From positions 219,058,997 to 219,116,996 of the forward strand of contig NC_081406.1 of the NCBI RefSeq assembly GCF_030272615.1: a stretch of 58,000 nt of DNA, read 5' to 3'. Positions 33,166 through 43,339 of the stretch are shown here, one piece after another. A program made the translations under genes and the position numbers. The stretch's first letter is position 1; every line of letters begins with the position of its first letter. The notes beneath the pieces are model-generated. The model saw only the letters and a program-made list of their open reading frames with translations. It did no database searches and was not told the origin of the DNA. Source of the stretch: Cryptomeria japonica. Taxonomy: Eukaryota; Streptophyta; Pinopsida; Cupressales; Cupressaceae.

Positions 33166-34330
33166 TTATGTATAAAACCATTTGAGGTGCATGTTGTTGA
33201 TTGGATCTGCTAGCAGTTCTCCTTCTGGAGTAGCCAATTGATATGCCCCAGACCCAAATACAACAATGATGACATATGGACCCAGCCAGTTTGATTCAAA
33301 CTTTCCCTGGTGTTCTCTGTTGGGTTGGTTACAAGGATTTTCTTGAAGAACAAGATCACCTACCCTCATATGTATGAGGTCTAACTCGATGATTATAACT
33401 TCTTCTCATGCTCTGTTGATAGGCTTTGAGGTGATTGTATGTAGCTTGTCATTTCTTATAAAGTAGTTCCAAGTCTTGAAGACATGACACTCTATATGCT
33501 TCATCATCTATGAGGTTATGCAAGGAAACTCGTAGAGATGGTATCTCAACCTTAATAGGAAGGGTGGTTTCTGCGCCATAGACCAGTGAGTAGGGAGTTG
33601 CACCTGTAGGGGTTCGAATGATAGTTAGATATGCCCATAATGCTGGATTTAATTGAACATGCCAATCACGGCCGACATCATTGACTATCTTCTTGAGGAT
33701 TCTTAATATGTTTTTGTTCAATGCTTCGGCCTAACGATTTCCTTGTGGGTAATATGGAGTGGAAAAGCGTTGTTGGATGTGAAACTTCTCACAGAGCTCA
33801 TAGACATCCTAATTTTTGAAAGAAAGACTGTTATAAGTGATGATGGACATGGGTACACCATACCGATAGATGATGTAATTAAGGATGAATGAGGCAATCT
33901 AATTGCCGGTGACTTGGGTAAGTGGAACAACTTCGATCCCCTTTGTGAAGTATTTGGTGGCAGTAATAATGAATTTGTGGCCGTTGGATGAAGATGGATG
34001 GATTTTACCCACAAGGTCAAGTCCCCATTGAAAAAAAGGCCATGGTGTTGTGATTGGTTGCAATTCCTGTGTTGGTGCATGTATCAGGTCTCCATGAACT
34101 TGGCATTTCTTGCATTTTCTAACAAAATAGTAGGAGTCTTTTTCCATGGACGGCCAATAGTATCCAGCGTGCATGATCTTCTTTGCCAAGGAAGGACCAC
34201 TTGCGTGAGTCCCAAAAATTCCTTCATGTACCTCTTCCAAGGCCTTTGTTATCTCATCCTATTCCAGACATCAAAGAAGAGTACCATCAAGACTATGTCG
34301 GTATAGGGTTTCAGCAATGATGGTATATCA
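33166..34330 (-). pseudogene. Integrase domain of the gypsy polyprotein
   Basis: The N-terminal zinc module (VHEGIFGTHASG … CKKCQVHGD, about 34235-34095) is intact in 33899-34240. The core begins QWGLDLVGKI, which keeps the first catalytic Asp. The second motif, normally ITDNG, reads IITYNS at about 33850-33835, so the second catalytic Asp is Tyr. The third motif (STPYYPQGNR.AEALNK, about 33755-33710) keeps Glu. The C-terminal part (33166-33369) has WLGPYVII … GAYQLATPEGELL … NNMHLKWFY and ends the polyprotein. Pieces lie in two frames with stops between. The enzyme would join element DNA to host DNA; this copy cannot. Confidence 0.88.
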
Positions 34331-34925
34331 AGTGGTTTGGCAAATGAAAGTTTTACATTGGTTATTCGATTGGTTAGGATGAAGTGTCTGATCATGTAGA
34401 TAGGTGTAGAACTCACTATACCATAGGGATTCAGAACCGATAAGGTGACATATCATCTCAAATTTGGGGATATCATAAGTGGGAATCCAAAGATGTTCTA
34501 CCAAGAACTCGTAGTGTGTTGAATTTTGTGGAAGATTTAGGAGAGATTCAATGGTAGCCATACCGTCAGTAGCTCGATTCTGGTCTCTAGGTATCTGCTC
34601 AAAAGTGATAGTAGTAAATGATGTTTTTAAACGGTCCACCATTTGCTTGTACGACATGATTTTGTCATCCTTGTTGTAATATTCATCGGTTACTTGTCAG
34701 ATGACCAGTTGGGAGTCGCCATATATCTGTAACTCTTTCAATTTCCATTGTATGGCGAGTTTGAGTTCTGTGATCAAGGCCTCATATTTTGCTATGTTGT
34801 TTGAACATGGAAATGTGAGCCTGTAAGACTTCAGGATGCTGTCACCTTGAGGTGTGATAAATAGAATGCTTGCCCCCGAGCCATGCCTTGTGTATGAACT
34901 ATCAAAGTATAGTTTCCATGGTTGT
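34331..34925 (-). pseudogene. Second (archaeal-type) RNase H domain
   Basis: WKLYFDSSYTRHGSGASILF at about 34920-34860 has the first catalytic Asp, NNIAKYEALITELKLAI has the Glu, and IYGDSQLVI near 34700 has the second Asp. Continuation: QMVDRLKTSFTTITFEQIPRDQN (34328-34657). This wording is that of the extra RNase H of the Tat lineage. Acidic residues are kept, but a TGA at about 34697 and a frame change interrupt it. Confidence 0.85.
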
Positions 34926-35560
34926 GCTGCTGTGATCATGAATATCTCTTCATTTGGAAAATTGGAAATAAGAGGATAATCACCTATGAGGGGTGCATTT
35001 GCCAAGTGATCTACAATAACTTGGCCCTTGATAGCCTTACGGTCCATATACTCGATGTCAAATTCACTTAGAATCATTACCCATTTGGCCAAGCATCCTG
35101 TCAATGCAACTTTGTTGAGTAAGTACTTTAGTGGATCAATCTTTGCAATGAGTTGTACTTTATGTGTTAACATGTAGTGCCTTAGTTTAGTGGCTGCCAA
35201 GATTACTACTAGGCAAGCTCACTCAATAGGTGTGGAATTGAGTTCATAGCTGATTAGTGTGCGAGAGATGTAGTAAACAACACACTCTTTCCCTTCTGCA
35301 TTGTGTTGAGCCAGTAGCACTCCCAATGTGGTATTGGTTACTGAAATATAGAGTAATAGAGGTTTACTCAGATCCTGTGGGATCAACAATGGTGTATTCA
35401 TGAGATAGTCTTTAAGCATCTGGAATTCTTGTTGGCATCTGGTATCCCATTGAAAGCGGATGTTTTTGTGTAACAGGTGTGTAAAGGGGTGACACTTATC
35501 TGCCAGTTGTGCAATGAATCTTCGGATGGATTGTAGCCACCCTTGTAATGTCCTTAGCTA
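34926..35560 (-). pseudogene. First RNase H domain and connection
   Basis: KPLLLYISVTNTTLGVLLAQ (35219-35419) is followed, after a stop, by AATKLRHYMLTHKVQLIA and WVMILSEFDIEYMDRKAIKG (34990-35200), the standard Ty3/gypsy RNase H segment after RT. VIVDHLANAP then leads to the second RNase H. Confidence 0.8.
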
Positions 35561-36407
35561 ATTGATATTCCTTGGAGGTGGCATGTCCATGATTGCTTTG
35601 ACCTTTGCTTGAGACAATGTATCCTAGAAGTTTCCCTGAGGTTACTCCAAAGACACATTTCTTTGGGTTGAGTCGAACATGATATTGTTCCAGTCTATCA
35701 AAGATTTTCTCTAATATTTCTAGATGGACTTCTCTTGTTAATGATTTTGCCAGTAAGTTGTCAACATAATCTTCCATTATGCTATGCATCATATCGTGAA
35801 AGATAGTGGTCATTGCTTGTTGATAGATCACTCCTACATTTTTTAGACCGAAAGGCATTACATTCCAACTATATGTTCCCCACAGATATGTGAATGTTGT
35901 CTTATGTTGATCCTATGGTGCGATCTTTATCTTGTTGTACCCAGAAAATCTATCTATGAGAGAAAGCATGGCATGTCCTATTGTTAGGTCTACGATCATG
36001 TCAATGTTTGGTAGGGGGAAGTCATCTTTAGGACATGCCTTGTGTAGATCTTTAGTGCCAGTATAGTTATGGATGCCCCTAGTTGGTTTTCCAATAGGTA
36101 CAATGTTGGATATCCAATCTACATAATCAATTGGTCTAATAAAATTGTCCAAGAGTTTCTTAACTTCTTCTTTGACTAGTACCACAATCTGGGGGTGCAT
36201 CTTGTGAAGCTTCTGCTTGACAGGTTTATCTCCTTCTGCTACAGTGAGATGATGCATGACTAAATCAAGATCAAGCCCAAGCATGTCTGTATATGACCAT
36301 GCAAAGTTGATCTGACACTTCTGAAAAAATTTGACAAACTTAGGTTGTTCTTCTAGAGTTAAAAGAGATGCCAAATGTATGTGGTGAGGAGTTTCAAGAG
36401 TCCCCAC
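35496..36407 (-). pseudogene. Reverse transcriptase domain of the gypsy polyprotein
   Basis: The frame 35913-36407 has LGLDLDLVMHHLTV, KACPKDDFPLPNIDMIVD and motif A LSLIDRFSGYNKI, with the catalytic Asp. After a TAG at 35913 the frame 35496-35858 gives MPFGLKNVGVIYQQAM, then motif C as YVDNLLAKS in place of YVDD, so the second motif-C Asp is Asn. KKCVFGVTSGKLLGYIVS follows, then the frame shifts near 35600. The wording is typical of plant Tat/Athila-type RT. The loss of the motif C Asp means no polymerase activity. Confidence 0.9.
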
Positions 36408-36989
36408 GTTGAATTATTTTGTTTCCTCAATGAGAATCGTTGATCATTCTTGTTGTGTACTAGAGGGGAGGATGTCAAACCTTTCATCCTCAAGCACCTC
36501 AGAGAGGTTTTCACCATTGGATATGCTCTTTCTTTTTACTTTTGTGGGATTAAACAGTGCCACAGTGTGATTTTCACTAGAAGATCCATGTTTTATTGTT
36601 ATATTTTTTTAGCTAAAAGGTTTGGCATCCGCCCCAAAGTATGTTGTGCTATTTAGTTCAATGTTGAATCCAAGTTTGTGATCTCTACTTGGTATGTTAT
36701 CTTGTAGTTCCAAAAAGTCAATGATCATCTCATCATTTTGGAAATGGTCAAGACATGGGGGATTAGATTGGTTCCATTCGATGAGTTCGGGATGTTTAAT
36801 AGGCATTACCTCATCGATCAGGTTAAGCTCATAAGAGGTGTTAGTGAGGGTTAAGATGTTGTGGTGAAGGTCATTGATGGTACTCTCCCTATCATAATTA
36901 GGCATAGGATGTGACATAGGGTCTGTGGAAGGTGTTTCCAGTTTGGAAACCCAAGAGGTTTTAATCTGTGCTTCTCCATAAACAGGGAT
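36408..36989 (-). pseudogene. Spacer of the polyprotein between protease/G-patch and RT
   Basis: The frame 36609-36917 (NYDRESTINDLHHNILTLTN … FLELQDNIPSRDHKLGF) carries on from the PR ORF in another phase. Near 36600 it meets a stop before leading into the RT frame. An acidic linker, without a domain I can name. Confidence 0.6.
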
Positions 36990-38747
36990 TTATTTGTGAG
37001 GTGGAGGTGGTAATGTGTCTTCCTCATTTGAAGTATTGAGATGTACTGAATCAAATTCCCACTCATATGAGTCAGTCTCTAAGTCGCTTTCTAGTATCTG
37101 ATTACTATACCATACCAAGATATCTTTTGAGTTAAACACTGCAGGTGTGATCGGTTGATGTGCCATTGTAGATGGAATGATTGGTGTTGCAAGAAGGATT
37201 ATGGGGATCAGTGAATCTGATATAGGGAGTATCGGTGTTGTTGAATCTACTGCTTCTGATGGAATTGTCAATGTTGTTGATATTGCTATGGGTTTTGATA
37301 CTACTAATGGTGCTATTGATGCATTTGATGTTGTTGATGGGGTTGCTAGTTTGATTGGTGGGATGATTGGTGTTGTAGATGTGAATGTTGGGTTTTTCAA
37401 CTGTATTGGGGCAATTGGTGTGGTTTTTGGTGCTATTGATATAATCAAGGGTGACCTCTTTAGGTTCGTATTAGGCTGATATAGAGGTTTGCTGGGTTTC
37501 CCTTTGAATTTGAGCTTAGGAAGAACCTCCTTTTGAAATCTTAATCTAGTGTTATCTTTAGGCTTTAAGTTTGGCTGTAGCGGCTCATGTTTTCCTTGCT
37601 TGCAAGGTCCCAACACACTCTGATCATCATAACCCATTCTTTGCATAATGAGAAGGCCCTTTCCATATTGATTTGTGGGAAGCTTAGATTGTGGGATGTC
37701 TGTCGTGATAGGATCTTTATAGATCCATTTTACTAAGTCCTCATCTATGGTCTCTTCTTCTTGACTCTTTCCAAGGATAAAAGGCATCAAAGTGCATGCT
37801 ATTTTGACCAATGGTTCTTGAAGTAACCATTGAGATTTACCATGAGTTCTAGGAGAAGTGGGTAGTTGCCCAACACAAAAGAGTTGGTTGAGATTGTACT
37901 CCCTAGGACCTTCCTCTGCCATTTTCATTTTTAGCTTCTCTTTCTTAGGTATAGTGGTGTTTGAACTAGAAAGAGAGGTTAGAGTTACATATGATGTGGA
38001 TGGGATAGCTTCTTTATTGTTGGGAATGGTAATCTCTGGTTGATGTTTGATATTGTTGCAATATGTAAAGGGATTTGCATCACCCAGAATTGTAATTTCT
38101 ACACCGTTATGAGGGAACTTGATAGACCGACGGTAGGTGGATGGAATGGCTTGCATGACGTGTATCCAAGGTCTTCCTAACAACAAATTATATGGTAGAG
38201 GAAGGTCCAGAAGTTGACATATGATGTGTTTCACCACTGGGCCCACTCGGATTGGTAATACAACTGCTCCTTTTGAAGAACGCTCCGCATCATCATAGGC
38301 TTTTATGGTTATCTTTTTGCAAGGATCCACTGATTCCACTGCATATCCTAATGTTGTGACCAATTGTAATGTACAAATATTTAGGCCTGCTCTATTGTCG
38401 ATCAAGACTCGCTTAATTCTGTGTTGGTTGATAAATCCTTCAATATGGAGTGATGCATTATGAGGTTGCTGGAAGGATGTGTTGTCACTTTCAGAGAAAG
38501 TGAGACATGGTGATGACCTCAGACTACCAACCATAGTTTGAAATTGATCTGTATTTAGATTGGCAGGGACTGACACTTCTTGGAGAGCTTGATCCAAGAT
38601 TGTTTTTTGAGATGGGGATAGGCGCAAAAGCTCTAAGATGGATATAAGTGCAAGCATCTTATCTAACTGTTCCACAAGGTTATACTGCTTTGGGATGGAA
38701 GTTGTTCCTTGTAGAGCTGCTTTAATGCTAATGTTGTTGCGACGCAT
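36990..38747 (-). CDS. Aspartic protease and G-patch segment of the gypsy polyprotein (585 codons open)
   Basis: The longest open frame in the window. The aspartic protease active site reads VLIDNRAGLNICTL at residues 114-127, where the family usually has D-N/S/T-G-S. The Gly after Asp-Asn is Arg, so activity is doubtful. LLLGRPWIH at 188-196 is the second protease landmark. A G-patch (NQYGKGLLIMQRMGYDDQSVLG … KQG) lies at about 359-390, followed by a basic stretch and a long Thr/Pro/Ile/Ser tail with repeated TP-I-P units (about 430-540). The frame continues upstream of the first ATG into gag, so 38747 is not the true start. Shifts to the next frame occur on both sides. Confidence 0.8.
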   Translation of the reverse strand: MRRNNISIKAALQGTTSIPKQYNLVEQLDKMLALISILELLRLSPSQKTILDQALQEVSVPANLNTDQFQTMVGSLRSSPCLTFSESDNTSFQQPHNASLHIEGFINQHRIKRVLIDNRAGLNICTLQLVTTLGYAVESVDPCKKITIKAYDDAERSSKGAVVLPIRVGPVVKHIICQLLDLPLPYNLLLGRPWIHVMQAIPSTYRRSIKFPHNGVEITILGDANPFTYCNNIKHQPEITIPNNKEAIPSTSYVTLTSLSSSNTTIPKKEKLKMKMAEEGPREYNLNQLFCVGQLPTSPRTHGKSQWLLQEPLVKIACTLMPFILGKSQEEETIDEDLVKWIYKDPITTDIPQSKLPTNQYGKGLLIMQRMGYDDQSVLGPCKQGKHEPLQPNLKPKDNTRLRFQKEVLPKLKFKGKPSKPLYQPNTNLKRSPLIISIAPKTTPIAPIQLKNPTFTSTTPIIPPIKLATPSTTSNASIAPLVVSKPIAISTTLTIPSEAVDSTTPILPISDSLIPIILLATPIIPSTMAHQPITPAVFNSKDILVWYSNQILESDLETDSYEWEFDSVHLNTSNEEDTLPPPPHK

Positions 38748-40452
38748 AACAACATTGCATGTAGAGCTTGGATTTTTTATGGTAATAGTTTCAATTTATT
38801 CATTGGCATCATATAGGTGATTCACAATGTAATTATAGGCAGCTCGCGTATAAATGGTTGTATCTGTGTTTCACCCTGAAGTGGAAGGACCCCTTTGATC
38901 TTGTGATGGAAGTGGATTTTTAAACATAAGATGATCATTATTTGTGGTTTTTGGGTCGTGTCATTCAATTTCAATCTCTCCTTGGTCAATAAGATCCTGA
39001 ACAAGATCTTTCAATCTGTGACAATTACTTATTTTATGCCCTTTCCCTTGATGGAATTCACAATGTTCATTATCCCTCCACCATGAAGGTTTGAACTGAG
39101 GTTTGTAATTAGATGTCTTTGGTAATGTTACCAGATTTGAAGAAACTAACTAACATAACACTGTTTCAATAGGCTCCCCTAAGGGAGTGTATGTATGTTT
39201 TGGTTTATAAGTTTGCTGGCATTGTCTTGGTTCTTCTTGCAGTACATTTCATCCTTGATTTGGGGGAGTAACCATTTTATTCTTGGGTGGGGGGTTTTTC
39301 CCCACAAATCAAACCACAAGTTGTGCACTTTTGATAGTCCTTGCATCTACAACCCTGTCATTGATGATGTTTTTGTTTTTATTCTAGAAGTTAGGTTTAT
39401 CATTGTTGAAGCGAAGGCGAGGGTCGTCTTTTGGTTCATTGCATCTCTTGAGAAGCCCCTTTTTGATGAGGGCCTGTTCACATTTTAAACCCTTGGTGAT
39501 CATATCATTAAAGAACTTTGTGCCTTTCATGTCTAGATGGAATTCCATTTCTTCGTTTAAGTTGGAAATAAATATTTCTAGTAGTTCTTGTTCAGGTAAC
39601 TGAAGAGAATGTCTGCTAGACATTTGTCACCATCGTTGCAGAAAGCTGAAAAATAGCTCCCCTAGTTTTTGCTTGGTGTTACATAGATCGGCCATGGTGA
39701 CATCACGTTCAATGTTATGTGAATAATGTCCAATGAATTTTTGGACTAGTTCTTCAAATGTCCTAATGCCGCTTTCTATTCAGGAAAGCTATGATGTGGT
39801 TGTCCCTCCCAAACTTTGAGGAAAGAGTCACATTAGGTACGTGTCTTCATATGCTACTTCGAGGCAAGCTGAATGAAATTCTCTAACATGATCTCAAGGG
39901 TCTCCTTTTCCCCAATAATTTTCAAACTTAGGTATTTCAAACCCTCATGGAAAAGGTGGCATATGTAGATTCCTATCAAAGGGATAGGAACAAATATCAT
40001 TAAGTGAAAACTAGTATGTTTTCACACCACTGTGGAGTTGTTGGGCTAAACTCTCCATTTGTTGTTCAACATGTCAATGTCATTAGGAGGAGGAGGAGGT
40101 GGGGGATTTCCTTGATGAAGGTTGTATCTGACATGATCTTGACCTCTTCCATCCTCATTATGACTCTAGTGTTTTGATGCTTGCCTTAGTTTTGTAGTAT
40201 CAAAATCAGAGGGTAGTTTGGCTCCCTCTTGGGAAAGTCTTAAAAGTGAGCATCAGCGTTGTTCCTAAGAATTTTGTCAAAAAGTCGATTGAAGAGAGGG
40301 ATGTGTTGTGCCCTTTCTATTGTTGTAGGAGTAGGAGTACTTGTATTTTCATCATTCACGTTTCCTCCAAGGGCTTCTTGGAATTCATTGAGATTTTCCT
40401 CCTCTTCCTCTTCTATCTCTAGTTGTCTAGATCTTGATCTGGTTTGAGCCAT
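38748..40452 (-). pseudogene. gag of the gypsy element
   Basis: It starts with ATG at 40452 (MAQTRSRSRQLEIEEEEEE). The retrotransposon gag core is visible at 39384-39623 (LPEQELLEIFISNLNEEMEFHLDMKG … FFNDMITKGLKCEQALIKKG). A knuckle-like CEFHQGKGHKISNCHRLKDL lies at about 39065-39005 (Cys-x2-His … Cys-His), followed by VQDLIDQGEI. Several frame changes separate the pieces. The product would be the capsid/nucleocapsid protein packaging the element RNA. Confidence 0.8.
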
Positions 40453-40875
40453 TTTGTTTGAAAGTTGTTGAAGTTTAGTGAAAATGATTATGAGTTGGTG
40501 ATGGAATGAGAGATAAATGTTTGGTGAAGTTTTTTGCATATGGATCTTCTAACACTAAAGGTAGATGTTACCAAAGTCCTTTTGGGAATTGCTTGTTGTG
40601 TTTGTTGGACAATGTTTGATATAATAAGGTTTAGAGAGGCTTGAGATGTGTTACAGACCCAACTACCTAGTAATGAGAGGATGCACTCATAGACTAGTGT
40701 TAACCTACGTAGAAATGCCTCTTAGGATGAGTTTATCCTAGATGTAGAGACACTCTAAAAAGTGATGTATTTGTGTTTGATTCAAGCAATATTGAAAAAG
40801 AACTTAGGACAAGACCTCTTTATGTTTTGAGAGTTGGAATGGATTGTTGATGTGTGAATGGATGAAATGTTAACT

Positions 40876-41262
40876 TCAATAGAAACTTTGTGTTACAAAT
40901 GGGACAAATTCTTCCTCTTCTCTTTCGAGGGTGGGTGGTTCTTCCCTAATTGAGTTATATGTGATGCAAATGTCTGAAAAGAAGGTAGGATTGATTTTTC
41001 CTCCTTTGTTTTTATGATAATTTAAAGCTGTATATTGAGTAAAATCTCTGTGGTTTAAAGACTCTTGATCAAACTCGATGGACTTTCCTTGAAGATATAG
41101 ACGTATGTGATGTAAGAAGGTTCTATGTGAGAAAAATATTCGTCCATTGAGATAGAATAAATTCCTTCTTTTTATAAAAGCCTTTGAGCTCAATGGTCTT
41201 TTCTTCAAATTGATATGTTGATGAAGATTCTTCTTTCTCAAAATGTGAAGAATGGTCATATA
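40876..41262 (-). CDS. Small basic ORF in the leader, upstream of gag
   Basis: The first ATG is at 41262 (MTILHILRKKNLHQHI) and the frame is 128 codons without stop; it is open upstream to about 41409. The product is Lys/His-rich at the start and ends in an acidic EREEEEF stretch. Ogre elements of the Tat lineage are known to carry an extra ORF before gag, so position fits, but I cannot show homology, and a chance frame is possible. Confidence 0.35.
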   Translation of the reverse strand, partial: YMTILHILRKKNLHQHINLKKRPLSSKAFIKRRNLFYLNGRIFFSHRTFLHHIRLYLQGKSIEFDQESLNHRDFTQYTALNYHKNKGGKINPTFFSDICITYNSIREEPPTLEREEEEFVPFVTQSFY

Positions 41263-42944
41263 GTTTGATACTTTGTTTTTGATCTTTGCTTTTGATCTTT
41301 GCCAAATGTTGGTGTTTTGAAATTTTTTGTGTTGGATAAATACTTGTTTTGGAATTGGTTTTTCTTTTGATTTTTCTTTGACAAGAAAACAAAGCAAGCA
41401 CACAAACACAAGAATGTTGCCTTAAAAGGCACAAATAAGTGCGGGTCTAAATCAACCCAATCTTTGGACTTTTATGACCCTTTCTTTCCAAATGTTTTTG
41501 AGTATGTCTTTCTAGAAATCCTTAAGTTAACTCAGTTTATCACTGGTCTTGACACAAAACGAAGACACTTCAAACACACTTTATCCCTAAGGTCAAATGG
41601 CCAGTTGCGATAATTTCAGCCCACATCTTGATATTTCTTCAACTTTGGTACTACATACCTTATGAATCTCGTCGTGGCAGGTAAGGATGTGATATACTAA
41701 GTCTTGCACGAGCATAAAAAATAGATGATCCCTATGATGGGGGAGTTGCCACTTTCATCAAGCTACAAGTAGCCTTTCAAAACGCTATGTTTCTACTCAA
41801 GGAAATATGTATGTTGAGTATCTTGGGAGCAAAACCATCTATGCTCTTGCACTAAACTTCTCACAAATATCCTCAATCAATAGAATAGGTGGGCTTCTAC
41901 ATAAAGGTGTTTAGTAATTTTCAATGTCTTTGGACATAAGTTCATTCTACAGTGACTCACTTAAGAGCCTTGTAACTTGTGGTGGAGCCCATTTGTACTT
42001 TCAGCAAGTTACACTGTAGGAACATCTATACCCAAGGCTACAGATTTTGCTCACACTTGATTTCTATAGCGGCTCGAGGGATTTACCGCGCGAGGTCATT
42101 CCCAAGAGTGATGTGTCTCTTGGCAGGCCTCTCTTAAAAATATAAACTTTGAGTGTTACTAATACTTTTCTCTTGCACCTAGGACCACGAAAGCCAAGGG
42201 AGAGGATAGTGTGTGTTAGGAGTAGGACCACTCGACAAAATTTTGCACAAGTGCGCCAATCACAAAAATCACTTGTTCTTTTTAACCATTTTTCATTGCA
42301 ATGTGATCTAACTATTTGGAGATGTTGCTCCAACAATCAAGGTGTTCTTTTTAACTTCAAAGGCAAAATGTTTGGTAAACTAGGAATTTAAAATCCCAGT
42401 CAACTGAATGAAAAACACGTTTGCTTGAAGTAAATCACTTTTGGAAACAACAACAAACAAAACTTGTGACAAGTTGATTATTCTTTTTACCTTTGCAAAA
42501 AAGGAAGTGTTGATTGTAGATTTTAACTTTGATGCAAGAAATAAAGTTTGTGTTGTCTTGTTTTAAAACCCAAAATACAATGAATCCTAACTTTGCAAAG
42601 AAAGCAAATTTGTGGGATTTTGAGTTTGTTGTTCTTTTTATTTTTGCACAATGAAGTCTGTTTTAAAACCCAATTTGAAAAGTGTGATTAATTTTAGAAC
42701 CCAAAATGAAGTGTGAAGTTCAATTTTTAAGCCAAAAAGAAAGTGAATTTATTTTATTCCAACTTTGAAAAACAAAGTAAAAGAAAAGAAATTCAAAATG
42801 ACTTCTAATCTAACTCCTTCAAACCTGCACAAATAATCACATAGTTAGTAAAAAATAAAAATAAAATGAGGTACGAGTGGGCTTCCACAAACCTAAGTTC
42901 TGATTTTCGGTTACAAAATAAAAAATTACAACTTTTTGTTACAA

Positions 42945-43265
42945 TAGTGCCACTTTGTGGAAACACAGAAGCACTATTTAACCCGAAAGTGCTAATTTAC
43001 TGATAGATGCTCTAAAATAAATACAAATGTGCTATACTAAGAACAAAAGCGCTACAAGATTCTGTTGAACATAAATAAATTTTGTCAAACAGAGAGCACA
43101 AATGCACTAGACTAATGACAAATGGCTATTGTAAATACAAAAACGCTACATTATAGTCAATAATGTTATTTCCAAGACAATAGCGCTATTCTAGTGAACA
43201 AAAGCGCTAAAGCACAAACTTTCGTAAGTGTTAAAACGTGTTCAAAAGCGCCAAAGCACAACCTG
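42945..43265. repeat. AGCGCT-containing array next to the PBS
   Basis: Exact AGCGCT at 43048, 43182 and 43203, with relatives (gtgcta, acgcta, agcgcc) between, commonly caatagcgctatt or aaaagcgctaa. It lies 50-370 bp inside the PBS, mirroring the array at 27960-28260 at the other end. Confidence 0.7.
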
Positions 43266-43317
43266 TGTGGCAATTAAAACAAGAAAAAGTTAATAGTTTT
43301 TGGAAATCTTGGTGTTG

Positions 43318-43337
43318 GATTCATGTCAGGTTCACCA
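43318..43337 (-). other. Primer-binding site of the gypsy element, tRNA-Trp type
   Basis: The minus strand reads TGGTGAACCTGACATGAATC, two bases inside the LTR. It matches the plant tRNA-Trp 3' end at 18 of 20 positions. The two mismatches fall on what would be CpG sites, both as transitions. Confidence 0.85.
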
Positions 43338-43339
43338 AA

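Larger units (their letters stand above)
40540..43317 (-). other. Leader between PBS and gag of the gypsy element
   Basis: 2.8 kb, mostly without coding signal apart from the small ORF at 40876-41262. From about 42400 to 43317 it is AT-rich with aaacccaaaat-type words and the AGCGCT array. Confidence 0.55.

Noticed and set aside
33718-34080. 120-codon minus-strand ORF inside the integrase region
   Set aside because: Integrase motifs lie in another minus frame over the same bases, and this frame has no domain content.
37177-37479. Gly/Ile/Val-rich plus-strand ORF
   Set aside because: Shadow of the Thr/Pro/Ile tail of the protease/G-patch frame.
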